From Hexactinellida sp. DTS-2022 (taxonomy: Eukaryota > Porifera > Hexactinellida), in NCBI GenBank assembly GCA_028753945.1, contig JAPNXP010000012.1, forward strand, positions 186,001 through 250,000: DNA of 64,000 bases, written 5' to 3'. The notes beneath the pieces were generated by a model. That model saw only the letters and a program-made list of their open reading frames with translations. It had not been told where the DNA came from and made no database searches. This document shows, one piece after another, positions 45,864 through 54,926 of this stretch (position 1 is the first letter of the stretch; every line of letters begins with the position of its first letter). The translations under genes and the position numbers were made by a program.

Positions 45864-47261
45864 TCAGTTAAACTTTCCGTTTGTTAGAATGTCGTTCAGG
45901 TCAACTGGCGTGCAAGCTATCACCAAACAAGTATTTCGCTCTTTTTCCTGCTGCATAGGTTTGTACATTATGCTCACACGAACTCGTTCTAAGACCAAGC
46001 TCTTCTTCAAGTTGTTCAGTTGTTTAGCGTCCATTTTCTCTACGTCCTTAGGTTCATAGCTGAGAATATCCTTGCAGCATTTCTGTGAGAGCTTTATGTT
46101 GTTGAGAGAGCCAGTGTGGTCTGTCAAGTTAACAAACACATCAAATGTCAATTCCGGTTCGATGCCTAGTTTCATATAGGATACGCAGTAGCTATTGTTA
46201 CACGTGAACGAAGTTAGTCGTGTCTTGCATTCGCCACAGCGAGTGTTCACTGGTTTAGTCCTAATATTCTCTCCGAGATTAATCTCTGTTATGCAACAGA
46301 ATATCTCTGCGTTGAAATTATTGCGATCCGCTTTGGATTCCATAAAATCATACACACTCATCCTCTCCGGCTCAAAGCTCTTTTTCCCGAACTCCTCTTC
46401 CGCCTCGATACTGATACTGGCCGTCTGGGCGTGTCTGTACAGGTTGTGTGCTTCCTCACTGCTAGGGTTCGTCACGATGAGTGTAGTGGCATCGCACTTG
46501 GCGGTCACTTTATTCTTGTACGTGCTGTACACGAGCTTAGCGCTAATCACAGATAGGATGTTCTCTCTCGAAACCCAGTTCTTTGCTAGAGATATGAACT
46601 CGCTGTCCCAGAGAGTCAACTCGAACTCGTCAGTTGTGTGGTCGAACAGTTTCACTTCGCAGCGCTGGACACTTCGTCCGTCCCGCGTTACGAAGCAGAC
46701 GGGCTGTTTGACTTGTTTGACAGCTGCCAGGAAGTTAACAGACTGTCCGCTAGCACTTTGTCCCAGTGCCATTAGCTCCGCAATGTTCGATATCTGCCCC
46801 GTAACCTGCAGCGGCAGGCTGGTCAGTGCTGCCATCTCTATGTACCCGTTCCCTCTGTATTGCCGTACGGTCGAGATGGGTTCATTCATGCTTACGGAGT
46901 ATTGGGAAGGGGTCGCGGGACACCATTTCTCGTCGGTATTAGGTGGCTTCAGCTGCACGTGGCAACAGATGAGTTCTACCGTGTCGCTCATCTGGAAGAG
47001 ACCGGAGAGCTTAGTTACGTACTCCTCGGAGCCCCAGGCAGTCCCGTTAATCAGGTCAGTCGGAGAGTCTCTGATCGTGAATTGTAGCTTCCAACGCGAC
47101 GTTTCTGGATTCTTCTTGTCTTGAAAACTTCTAATTTGAGTTTTGCCGATGACAAGGCCTATTATATTGCAGTCCTGGTTAGCAACCAAATCCTGAATTG
47201 ACATGTTTGGAATCTCCATCGTGAGCTCATTCCCAAATGCTGCATCAAAATCCCTTTTCAT
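45864..47261 (-). CDS. MEIOB: Meiosis-specific OB-domain protein MEIOB (RPA1-like)
   Basis: Single exon of 465 aa (human MEIOB is 471). It shares the RPA1-like OB folds but is MEIOB by its N-terminus: CNIIGLVIGKTQIRSFQDKKNPETSRW with FTIRDSPTDLINGTAWGSEEY (human VIGIVIGKTDVKGFPDRKN and [21 protein letters not shown]). The next blocks are CPATPSQYSV, VNFLAAVKQV, DGRSVQRCEVKLFDHTTDEFELTLWDSE and ATTLIVTNPSSEEA. A four-Cys zinc site (RCGECKTRLTSFTCNNSYC) and FVNLTDHTGSLNNI follow. MEIOB with SPATA22 binds single-stranded DNA and stabilises meiotic recombination intermediates. Its presence indicates meiotic germline function. The N-terminal DBD-F of RPA1 is absent, which also excludes RPA1 itself. 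Confidence 0.91.
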   Translation of the reverse strand: MKRDFDAAFGNELTMEIPNMSIQDLVANQDCNIIGLVIGKTQIRSFQDKKNPETSRWKLQFTIRDSPTDLINGTAWGSEEYVTKLSGLFQMSDTVELICCHVQLKPPNTDEKWCPATPSQYSVSMNEPISTVRQYRGNGYIEMAALTSLPLQVTGQISNIAELMALGQSASGQSVNFLAAVKQVKQPVCFVTRDGRSVQRCEVKLFDHTTDEFELTLWDSEFISLAKNWVSRENILSVISAKLVYSTYKNKVTAKCDATTLIVTNPSSEEAHNLYRHAQTASISIEAEEEFGKKSFEPERMSVYDFMESKADRNNFNAEIFCCITEINLGENIRTKPVNTRCGECKTRLTSFTCNNSYCVSYMKLGIEPELTFDVFVNLTDHTGSLNNIKLSQKCCKDILSYEPKDVEKMDAKQLNNLKKSLVLERVRVSIMYKPMQQEKERNTCLVIACTPVDLNDILTNGKFN

Positions 47262-47577
47262 TTTTATAATTTTTAAATAACCAATTCAATAGCTTGCTTA
47301 TATACATCATTCAAAAGTAAATATTTGCTCAAAGCTCCGATAACTAGGTACATACCGGTCCATTTCTGAATGAATTCAATCTGCTCTCATTTTCAAAGAA
47401 TTATCAATGTCCAACCACTCATTCGCCTATGCACTTTATGAAATACACTGATTAGATAAGTTGAATATTGTATTGCATGATGTTTTAGAAAATGCGTAAT
47501 TTTGATTACATCCATTTACAGATTTGTATAAAGCTTTATTGTATTGCTTTAATTAATATTATCAAATTATTAGAATT
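47262..47577. other. Spacer between divergent MEIOB and NSF
   Basis: AT-rich 316 bp between two start codons. Presumably both promoters. No distinct motif beyond A/T runs is seen. Confidence 0.4.
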
Positions 47578-49788
47578 ATGACTGAAGAGCGCGAAGTGAG
47601 GGTTGCAAGTTTGCCTAAGAGCGAACTTGCAGTGAAAAACTCCGTATTAGTTGATACAGAAACTTTCGTTGGTGCTAAATACGTACGAATATCGAAGGGA
47701 CGTTCCGTTTGGTATTACTCTCTGGTGCATGATGAGGAGATGACTGCCAATTCGATCGGTATGAGCAAACTGTACCGTGACATAGTCGGTAGGGAGGGAG
47801 ATATCGTTGTCATATCGCCAGTTGAAATAAACCCTCACCAGTTCTCTGCACACATTGTTGTGATAAGCCTTGCATACCGCGAAAAAGTCGATAAGAAACA
47901 GCCTCAGTACGACACAGTTACTATCCGCGATAATTTAACTATGAAGTCTGCTCCATATCTGTTGGTGAGCGAGAGACAGAAGCTGGTGATAACCCCTGGA
48001 CACCAAGATAAGCATAAGATCCTCATGGGGACAGTTGTTAGTATCGGATCTCGAGACGGGCAGAGAATGGAATATGCGCCGATCACAAACGCGACTAAAG
48101 TTACTTTTACCTCTTCAGACGACGCGCATCTGAAGCTGACCGGTGACCTGGTGTGCTCTGAGTCCGCGCGGCCGCTTATTAATCCTGAGTGGGACTTCAA
48201 CTCACTCGGGATCGGCGGTCTCTCTAAGGAATTCTCTGATATATTTAGACGCGCATTTTCATCACGTATCTTCCCTCACGAAATGATTGAAAAACTGGGA
48301 CTGAAACATGTGAAGGGAATCTTGCTACACGGACCCCCGGGCACTGGCAAGACGCTAATGGCGAGACAGATCGGGAAAATGCTAAACACCACAACACCCA
48401 AATTGGTGAGCGGGCCTGAGATCCTCAACAAGTACGTAGGGGAGTCCGAAGCCGCGGTTCGGAGACTGTTCGAGGACGCAGAGAGAGAGCAGAAGTCCAA
48501 GGGGGCCAAGAGCAACCTCCACATGATCATATTCGACGAGATAGACGCTATTTGCAAGCAGAGAGGAACAGTGACGGGAGGAACTGGTGTCAACGACTCA
48601 GTTGTCAACCAGCTCCTGTCCAAACTCGACGGCGTAGAACAGATAAATAACGTGCTGGTAATCGGAATGACGAATAGAATGGACTTACTCGACGAAGCTC
48701 TGCTGAGGCCTGGGAGGCTGGAGGTGCACATGGAAATAGGACTGCCGAATGAAGAAGGTCGCATGGAGATTCTCGAAATCCACACTTGCAAAATGGTGAG
48801 CAACAAGCTGCTGGCCAGTGACGTAGATCTACCGGAGATAGCGCACATCACCAAGAACTTCTCTGGCGCCGAGCTAGAAGGGCTCGTGCGCACTGCACAG
48901 TCAACAGCAATGAACAGACAGATCGAAATAAAAGAATCGGTCAGACTAAAATCAAATGCATTATCTGAACTAATTGTAACCAAGGATGACTTCGCCCATG
49001 CACTAGAGCATGACATCAGGCCAGCTTATGGGTATAAGAAGGAGGAACTTGATCACTACTTTCTCCAGGGGATAATACCATGGGGCGCAGGGTTTGAAAG
49101 GTGTCAACAAGAAATTGATAGTTTGATAAATCTCATCAAACATTCACCAGACACTCCGCTTGCTAGCATTCTAGTTCACGGCCCGGACGGTTCAGGGAAG
49201 ACTGCGCTGGCTGTCTCTAAGGCTCTCGGCTCGCTGTTTCCTTTCATCCGCATTCTCTCTCCGGAGAACATGATCGGGTACTCGGAGGGCGCGAAGTGTC
49301 AAGCCATCAAAAAGGTGTTTGATGACGCGTACAAATCAGAGCTGAGCTGTGTTGTTGTTGACGACATAGAGCGGCTGATTGACTACGTATGTGTCGGGCC
49401 TCGATTCGCGAATAGTTCCCTTCAAACACTGATGGTTCTAATAAAACGATTTCCTCCGAGGAGACACAAGCTGCTTATAATCGGCACAACATCAGAACAA
49501 GAGGCCCTAATGAGTATGGGAATAACAAAAGTCTTCACAAAACTATGTCATTTGCCAGCCATAACCAACAGAAGAGAACTTTGCTGTGTGCTAGAAGCTC
49601 GCGATATTCCTCGTTCTGTCATAGAGAGTGTTAGTACACAAGCCGAGAAGGAACATATCAGAAAGATGCACATAGGGATCAAAAAGCTACTGACTTTCAT
49701 TGATGAAGCTAAACACGCACCAAAGAATATTGCACAAACCCTGATGGATCTGATTATTGATGAGTCCATGAGTTTCTCTCAAATGTAA
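47578..49788 (+). CDS. NSF: Vesicle-fusing ATPase NSF
   Basis: Single exon of 736 aa (human NSF is 744). The N domain occupies about residues 1-205. D1 is an AAA module with Walker A GPPGTGKT (252-259), Walker B IIFDEIDA (about 317-324), GMTNRMDLLDEALLRPGRLEVHMEIGLP with the arginine fingers, and the GLV helix. D2 has Walker A GPDGSGKT (535-542) and the degenerate VVVDDIERL that NSF uses for hexamerisation rather than fast hydrolysis. NSF with alpha-SNAP disassembles cis-SNARE complexes after membrane fusion. Both nucleotide sites look intact. The gene has no intron over 2.2 kb. Functional partners in this window include the exocyst subunit EXOC4 by pathway, not by linkage. Confidence 0.97.
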   Translation: MTEEREVRVASLPKSELAVKNSVLVDTETFVGAKYVRISKGRSVWYYSLVHDEEMTANSIGMSKLYRDIVGREGDIVVISPVEINPHQFSAHIVVISLAYREKVDKKQPQYDTVTIRDNLTMKSAPYLLVSERQKLVITPGHQDKHKILMGTVVSIGSRDGQRMEYAPITNATKVTFTSSDDAHLKLTGDLVCSESARPLINPEWDFNSLGIGGLSKEFSDIFRRAFSSRIFPHEMIEKLGLKHVKGILLHGPPGTGKTLMARQIGKMLNTTTPKLVSGPEILNKYVGESEAAVRRLFEDAEREQKSKGAKSNLHMIIFDEIDAICKQRGTVTGGTGVNDSVVNQLLSKLDGVEQINNVLVIGMTNRMDLLDEALLRPGRLEVHMEIGLPNEEGRMEILEIHTCKMVSNKLLASDVDLPEIAHITKNFSGAELEGLVRTAQSTAMNRQIEIKESVRLKSNALSELIVTKDDFAHALEHDIRPAYGYKKEELDHYFLQGIIPWGAGFERCQQEIDSLINLIKHSPDTPLASILVHGPDGSGKTALAVSKALGSLFPFIRILSPENMIGYSEGAKCQAIKKVFDDAYKSELSCVVVDDIERLIDYVCVGPRFANSSLQTLMVLIKRFPPRRHKLLIIGTTSEQEALMSMGITKVFTKLCHLPAITNRRELCCVLEARDIPRSVIESVSTQAEKEHIRKMHIGIKKLLTFIDEAKHAPKNIAQTLMDLIIDESMSFSQM

Positions 49789-50097
49789 TTAGGTACGTCT
49801 GATATTAACTGAGCTCTTAGGTGTGTAACTAACAGTAGGTTCTCCAGCATGTGTAAATCTAAATGTATTTTTGGGGAAATGTAATGATAACATTTACTTA
49901 GTATAATATTATATGATATGATCAAATTTGGTGGGAAGACAACAGTATTTGAATTAGAGTCATGTCTACTGACTCCTTTAGTTGCACTACTTGATTAACT
50001 TAATGATTTGTATTATGAATAAATTTATATCATATTGTGGGGATTTTTATATATAAATATTGGTTTTAATCATTTTTAAAAAAATTCAATTCCTCTA
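49789..50097. other. Spacer between NSF and the NHL-repeat gene
   Basis: AT-rich 309 bp, including GTATTATGAATAAATT about 220 bp after the NSF stop, whose AATAAA is a likely NSF poly(A) signal. Nothing else is seen. Confidence 0.4.
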
Positions 50098-50973
50098 ATG
50101 GCATATTCTAATTCAACAAAGCGCGTATGGTTTAAGAATGTTTCCACCGAACTAACGACAGGGGATTGGGGCACAGAGACAGGAGAGCTTAGAAAGCCGC
50201 GCGGGGTCGCGATTAATGACTACTCTCTTGAAGACTGCTATTACATAGTAGATATGAAGAATAACCGCGTGCAAGTATTCGACTCCGACATGGACTATTC
50301 CTTCCATTTTGGAAGCAGCCCCGGCCCCGGCAGGATGAAGAAGCCTATCGGTATTTGCATCTCGTCCTCTCACAATAGAGTGTATGTAACACAGTTTGAC
50401 TGCAATGCTGTGTACGCGTATAAACTAGACGGAACCTACGTGAAGAGAGTGGGGGGGTATGGAGATGGAGAGGCGGAGTTTGACCAGCCATACGGTCTCG
50501 ATGTGGACGAGTTCTGCCATGTGTATGTGTGTGATAGGTTGAACAACCGCATTCAAGTGTTCTCCAAAAGGCTAATTTTCCAATTCATTATACAGCATGT
50601 AGTCCTAGACCAGCCGATTGACGTTAAAGTCAGATACGAAGATCTGTTCGTGCTAGACGAGGGAGATAAGTGCGTTAAGGTTTTCACCACAGAAGGCGTG
50701 TACATGTACCAGATGATTAAGTCAGGATTTGGGGGGCGGATTTGGGAGCCATACGCCTTCGATATAGATAAGAAAGGGAAAATTTACATTAGCGACTGTG
50801 AAAAAAATTGCATTCAAGTATTTGACGAGAATGGTAGGTATAAATATCAGATTGGTGAGAAAGGAGATTATTTAGGAGAATTCCAATTTCCCACTGGCGT
50901 TGCTATAAAAGGTCGTCAGCTGATAACAGTGTGTGAACGCTCTGAAGACCAAATACAAGTCCTACAGCTTTAA
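50098..50973 (+). CDS. NHL-repeat beta-propeller protein
   Basis: Single exon of 291 aa consisting almost wholly of NHL repeats. About six blades are visible: LRKPRGVAINDYSLEDCYYIVDMKNNRVQVFD, MKKPIGICISSSHNRVYVTQFDCNAVYAY and FDQPYGLDVDEFCHVYVCDRLNNRIQVF. The later ones are LDQPIDVKVRYEDLFVLDEGDKCVKVF, IWEPYAFDIDKKGKIYISDCEKNCIQVF and FQFPTGVAIKGRQLITVCERSEDQIQVL. This is the arrangement of the C-terminal propeller of TRIM2/TRIM3/TRIM71/Brat, but no RING, B-box or filamin domain precedes it. It is either a free-standing propeller or an NHL-only relative. No signal peptide. The ligand (RNA or protein) cannot be inferred. Third codon positions are more A/T-rich than in the genes up to 48 kb. 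Confidence 0.85.
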   Translation: MAYSNSTKRVWFKNVSTELTTGDWGTETGELRKPRGVAINDYSLEDCYYIVDMKNNRVQVFDSDMDYSFHFGSSPGPGRMKKPIGICISSSHNRVYVTQFDCNAVYAYKLDGTYVKRVGGYGDGEAEFDQPYGLDVDEFCHVYVCDRLNNRIQVFSKRLIFQFIIQHVVLDQPIDVKVRYEDLFVLDEGDKCVKVFTTEGVYMYQMIKSGFGGRIWEPYAFDIDKKGKIYISDCEKNCIQVFDENGRYKYQIGEKGDYLGEFQFPTGVAIKGRQLITVCERSEDQIQVLQL

Positions 50974-51308
50974 TCAGTTAATTTATTATAACTACTCGAT
51001 TCTCTAATACTCTTTATTTTGTATAATTGCCCTTATCCCAAAAAATATAAATTAAGTTGTTACGAGTCTTTCTGATAGCATCTGATGTTCTTATTGGAGC
51101 CATTGTCGCTGCAATGAGAGCATTGATGCTATGGGATATTTAGAATTTGAAGAGGGCAAAGTAATCTATAACAAATTTGAATCTATAATAGTCCCCCAAT
51201 ACCCCCATCACTTTAATATAATCTGGACAAACAAACAAACAACAATCTAGTATTTAATATATAGATAGATATGTTAAAGCGATTATATTAATAGTTTAAT
51301 ACAGTTAT
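50974..51308. other. Spacer between the NHL gene and NOP9
   Basis: AT-rich 335 bp, with AGATAGATAGAT-like sequence at about 51261-51270. No gene is seen. Confidence 0.4.
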
Positions 51309-53081
51309 ATGTCTGAGGCAGCAATGCAACGCAGAGATACAAAAACCCAAAACTTGAGCGAGACTAGCATTGCCTATTACGAACGAATGAGTTTTGTTCT
51401 TACCAATCCTGAAGATATCGAGCCATCAAACCGAGGCAATTTGATAGAAAATTTCATTCAGCAAGTCACAACTGATAACATTGTTACTGTGTCATTAAAT
51501 CTCTCAGCGAGTCGAGTGCTGGAGAACTTCGTTACTGATTGGTGCACGCAGGATAATATTTTAACTCTAATCCAGAACGTGAACAAAGATAGCATTCTTA
51601 TGATTGCAAACCACAAATCTGGAAGTCATGCACTTCAGAGTATCTTCAATAAAATAGCAAACTGTCTGTACAAAGAGGGTTGCTTAGAAGTATCCAGACT
51701 TGTCGGATACTTTGGTTCAGAGTTCGCGCCTTGTTGTATCGAGCATTGCATTGATTTAGCATTCGATTCCTATGGAAGCCACATACTACGGGCTTTAGTG
51801 CAGACTGTATGTGGGGTAGTACAGGAATATACTGGTCCAGCGAAGAAACCTGAGTACAGAGTTTACACACCGCCACAGGAATTTTCTAATTTACCAGAGT
51901 CTATTTTAAATCAATTTAAATCTTCTCCACGTCTCCTGGAAGCTGTCACTGATACCTATGCATCTCCGGCGATTATCTCTGTTATTGAAATATTCAAATT
52001 AAGTCATCCTGACTTTTCTAGGAAGTTTAATAGAAAAGTAATTAAATCCATTTCTCCCTTTCACCAGATTATCGACCATGAGAGAGGCAGCTACGTGATT
52101 CAAGCTCTCATCTCGACAGCTCATGAAAGGCAATACACTCAGCTATTCACTCAGAACTTTCAGGGCTCCATATTTACTTATGCAACCGATAAACATGCGA
52201 ACTATGCAATCCAGACTTTAATCGCGAATAGTCACACTGAGGAACATTTTGTTGAAATTCTCCAAGAGCTGAACTCTGCCAAACTTATTGAAGAAATTCT
52301 TGGTTTAGGAAATTATGGTGTAGTCCACCAGATTGTTAAATCAGGGCTCGAATACCCAACTCAACAAAAGTTCATTAAAAATATTCTCTTAGAAACTTTT
52401 CAATGCCAGCAGAGCCCAAAATTGTTTATTCCACTCCTCTTACTAATGGTTCCATTTGAGAAAGCAGAAAATAATATATTTAAGGATAGCATAGTGTTCT
52501 TACCTCAAGACAACTTCCATTTGCATGGGTCTCTCATAGCACAAACCCTATTTTCATACGATAAGACTAAGTCATTCGCTAAGAGTTTGCTTTCTAGCTC
52601 GATTGAGGGAATTCTAAAGATATCTTCAGACGCTAACGGGAGTCATGTGTTAGATAAATTCGTATCAAGTGAAACTATCAGTCAGAAATATAAAAATAGA
52701 TTGTACTCAATGTTAGAAGAGCGACTTGTTGATTTGGTGTGTTCCAAGTACGGGAGTAGAGTATTTGACTGTATCTGGAGACAGCTAGACCAGGGATGGA
52801 AGGAAAGATACATAAATGACTTATCTCGAGAAGAGTCAGTGTTAAAATCAGATTTTTATGGAAAGTTTGTGGTAAAAAATTGTAACCTCGACCTTTACAA
52901 ACGGAGAAAATCAGAATGGTTGAAATTCCAAACAAAACCAGGGCTGAAACACAGAATGGAAGAGACGGATCCCTCTGCTAAAAGGAGGAGAGTAGAGCCC
53001 CAAGATAATTCAGAAAAGAAGAAGAAGATGAGCAAAACAATTTGTGGTGACATTGACAAATTATTTAATCAATTAAATTAA
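51309..53081 (+). CDS. NOP9: Nucleolar pumilio-repeat protein NOP9
   Basis: Single exon of 590 aa (human NOP9 is 636). Degenerate Pumilio repeats are spread over about residues 20-545. They include DNIVTVSLNLSASRVLENFV, HKSGSHALQSIFNKIA, DSYGSHILRALVQTVCG, DHERGSYVIQALISTAH, DKHANYAIQTLIAN, NYGVVHQIVKSGL, DANGSHVLDKFVSS, SKYGSRVFDCIWRQLDQGWK and DFYGKFVVKNCNL. The spacing with the insert after the third repeat and the ending DFYGKFVVKNCNL.LYKRRKSEW are specific for NOP9 against PUF or PUM3 proteins. A basic NLS-like tail (AKRRRVEPQ, EKKKKMSK) follows. NOP9 binds the 18S rRNA precursor near the ITS1 cleavage site and prevents premature Nob1 cleavage in the nucleolus. Codon use is A/T-rich. Confidence 0.93.
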   Translation: MSEAAMQRRDTKTQNLSETSIAYYERMSFVLTNPEDIEPSNRGNLIENFIQQVTTDNIVTVSLNLSASRVLENFVTDWCTQDNILTLIQNVNKDSILMIANHKSGSHALQSIFNKIANCLYKEGCLEVSRLVGYFGSEFAPCCIEHCIDLAFDSYGSHILRALVQTVCGVVQEYTGPAKKPEYRVYTPPQEFSNLPESILNQFKSSPRLLEAVTDTYASPAIISVIEIFKLSHPDFSRKFNRKVIKSISPFHQIIDHERGSYVIQALISTAHERQYTQLFTQNFQGSIFTYATDKHANYAIQTLIANSHTEEHFVEILQELNSAKLIEEILGLGNYGVVHQIVKSGLEYPTQQKFIKNILLETFQCQQSPKLFIPLLLLMVPFEKAENNIFKDSIVFLPQDNFHLHGSLIAQTLFSYDKTKSFAKSLLSSSIEGILKISSDANGSHVLDKFVSSETISQKYKNRLYSMLEERLVDLVCSKYGSRVFDCIWRQLDQGWKERYINDLSREESVLKSDFYGKFVVKNCNLDLYKRRKSEWLKFQTKPGLKHRMEETDPSAKRRRVEPQDNSEKKKKMSKTICGDIDKLFNQLN

Positions 53082-53142
53082 CAAATCCCCAGTTACATAC
53101 ATATTCAATTAGGGACACAATCGTATTCACAGTGACACAAAG

Positions 53143-54441
53143 TTAAACTTGCTTATACACATAGTATTTCCTATGCCACTCCAATAAGCTAGTTATTAGC
53201 TCCGGCCTCGTTACGGGATACTCTTTGTTCCTTCTTTGCAACCAGAAAACGAAATCATTTAAAACTAGGAGTGCGAAATATAACGAGATTGGATAGATAG
53301 TTGATAAAGTCGCGAGTGTAACGAATAGGTTTAGCATAAGGTATAATATTTGCGTTATAAGTTCCAAAACTGATTTATCAACAGTCAAATTGAAATTGAT
53401 TACTAATGTAGATCCTATTGGGTATATGGCGTGTAGATAGCAGTTAACATTTGTTAGAAAGCCGAACATTGGCAAGACATTAGTCATAATCAGTAGAGAC
53501 ATTGTTATGCTGAAAACACCAACAGATAAGAGGTGGGAAAATGTTCTGTAGACCCTGGAAGCCATCTTGAAGCTCTTTGTTTTCACTTCATTTGGGTGAT
53601 CTCGTTCTAAGTCCATCGATTTCCATTTCGTTGCCCAACGAAGATCTTTCAAACTTCTCCATAACAGGACGTACTCAATTAACAATATTAGAAAGGTGAT
53701 GAAGAGGTTGGGAAGAAAAGTGTACTTTAGTATGTCAAAATAAACCATTAAGATCGTTAGAATAAACATCCAGGCAAAATGTTTTCTGAATTTAGTGTAT
53801 TTCATTCTTTCCCTGTAGACATTAGTGAGATAAGTGGCTAGTAGTCTTAGTAAGGAGAGAAGTACGAATAGTAGAGCCCTAGCGATTCCAATGTAGATTC
53901 TAGCTGATATATGCTGAGTCATTAAATTCAATGCTAAAGTGCCTCCACATTTAATTAATTTATCTTCAACAAACTGGTATGTGTTCGTGTTAGAGAGGAG
54001 AGTAATCACGAAAGGAGCGAGGGGACTGAATAAACAAGCTAATTCTGTTAGTGAGACGAGTAACATTAAAGTATACTTCCTCTTGTTGACCTTGTAGTTT
54101 AGCTCTCTCATTTTGAGCTCCTCTTCTCTGCAGTTGCTTGCATGAAACAGGATTTTTTCTGCTCTATATCTTCTTTTCAGTTTGATGATTGCCCTGATTG
54201 TATAGAGGAATAAGGAAACAGACAAAATGGGACCCATAACCCCCATTGGTAGAATGTTAATGTAGTTAATTATCTGTGTTATTTCGGATAGCACGTGTAT
54301 TATACCATCTAGTTCATTGTATCTCATATCCATTTCAGAATTTGTTGAGTTTAGGAGAGCCATCTTTGAAATTTGAACGAATACATAGAAATGTGTGAGT
54401 GATCTTTTTCTTTTATACTCCTCACATCTCTCATTAAACAT
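53143..54441 (-). CDS. Orphan seven-helix membrane protein (paralogue A)
   Basis: Single exon of 432 aa (first ATG at 54441; an in-frame ATG at residue 27, MALLNSTNSE, is an alternative). About seven hydrophobic segments are seen, near residues 55-85, 120-145, 180-205, 225-245, 250-268, 300-325 and 355-405 (the last long enough for two). The N-terminus has an NST glycosylation site. Conserved with the neighbouring plus-strand gene are LTNVYRERMKYTKFR, a DHPNE segment before helix 6 and the C-terminal RPELITSLLEWHRKYY. I recognise no known family. The layout suits a GPCR-like receptor or transporter, but DRY and NPxxY motifs are not evident. Head-to-head with its paralogue over 485 bp; the stop is 61 bp from the NOP9 stop. 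Confidence 0.78.
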   Translation of the reverse strand: MFNERCEEYKRKRSLTHFYVFVQISKMALLNSTNSEMDMRYNELDGIIHVLSEITQIINYINILPMGVMGPILSVSLFLYTIRAIIKLKRRYRAEKILFHASNCREEELKMRELNYKVNKRKYTLMLLVSLTELACLFSPLAPFVITLLSNTNTYQFVEDKLIKCGGTLALNLMTQHISARIYIGIARALLFVLLSLLRLLATYLTNVYRERMKYTKFRKHFAWMFILTILMVYFDILKYTFLPNLFITFLILLIEYVLLWRSLKDLRWATKWKSMDLERDHPNEVKTKSFKMASRVYRTFSHLLSVGVFSITMSLLIMTNVLPMFGFLTNVNCYLHAIYPIGSTLVINFNLTVDKSVLELITQILYLMLNLFVTLATLSTIYPISLYFALLVLNDFVFWLQRRNKEYPVTRPELITSLLEWHRKYYVYKQV

Positions 54442-54926
54442 TACATCAAAAGGGATGAATTGGAATTGATATATTATTTAATTTATTTAAAAAGAAGGGA
54501 TAGATTACATACACTCTGGCCCTAATTATAATATTATTTCTATATCCAAGATATTTAAGATTATTCAGCAAGTGACCTTCCCGAGGAACTTTACCAGACA
54601 GTTGGTAATCAATGTAAATCATACATATTGTAAATTAGGCCAAATTTTATGGAATATAAAAATTTACTTTGTTAGGAATTTGCTTTATAAAGCAATTTAT
54701 TAATTGTTTAAAACCTATTTCCCCAAAAAAAGAAACTAAGCTTATGTTAACCATATTCAAATGGATACTGCATAACATTAAATGCATTATAGGCTGTAGC
54801 TGTGGCTCATTATGCATTAGTGCCAATATGCAAGCTTTGTAGACACTAAAGTTATGACACAAGTTCTATTATATAAAGATCATACAACTTATTCCTAGAA
54901 ACAATACTCTCCATCAAATAAAAACC
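54442..54926. other. Shared upstream region of the two divergent 7TM genes
   Basis: AT-rich 485 bp between two divergent start codons. It probably contains both promoters. TATATAAAG at about 54868-54878, some 55 bp before the plus-strand ATG, is a plausible TATA box for paralogue B. Confidence 0.4.

Noticed and set aside
45864-47261. Annotation as RPA1 (replication protein A 70 kDa)
   Set aside because: Length, lack of DBD-F and specific N-terminal blocks match MEIOB much better.
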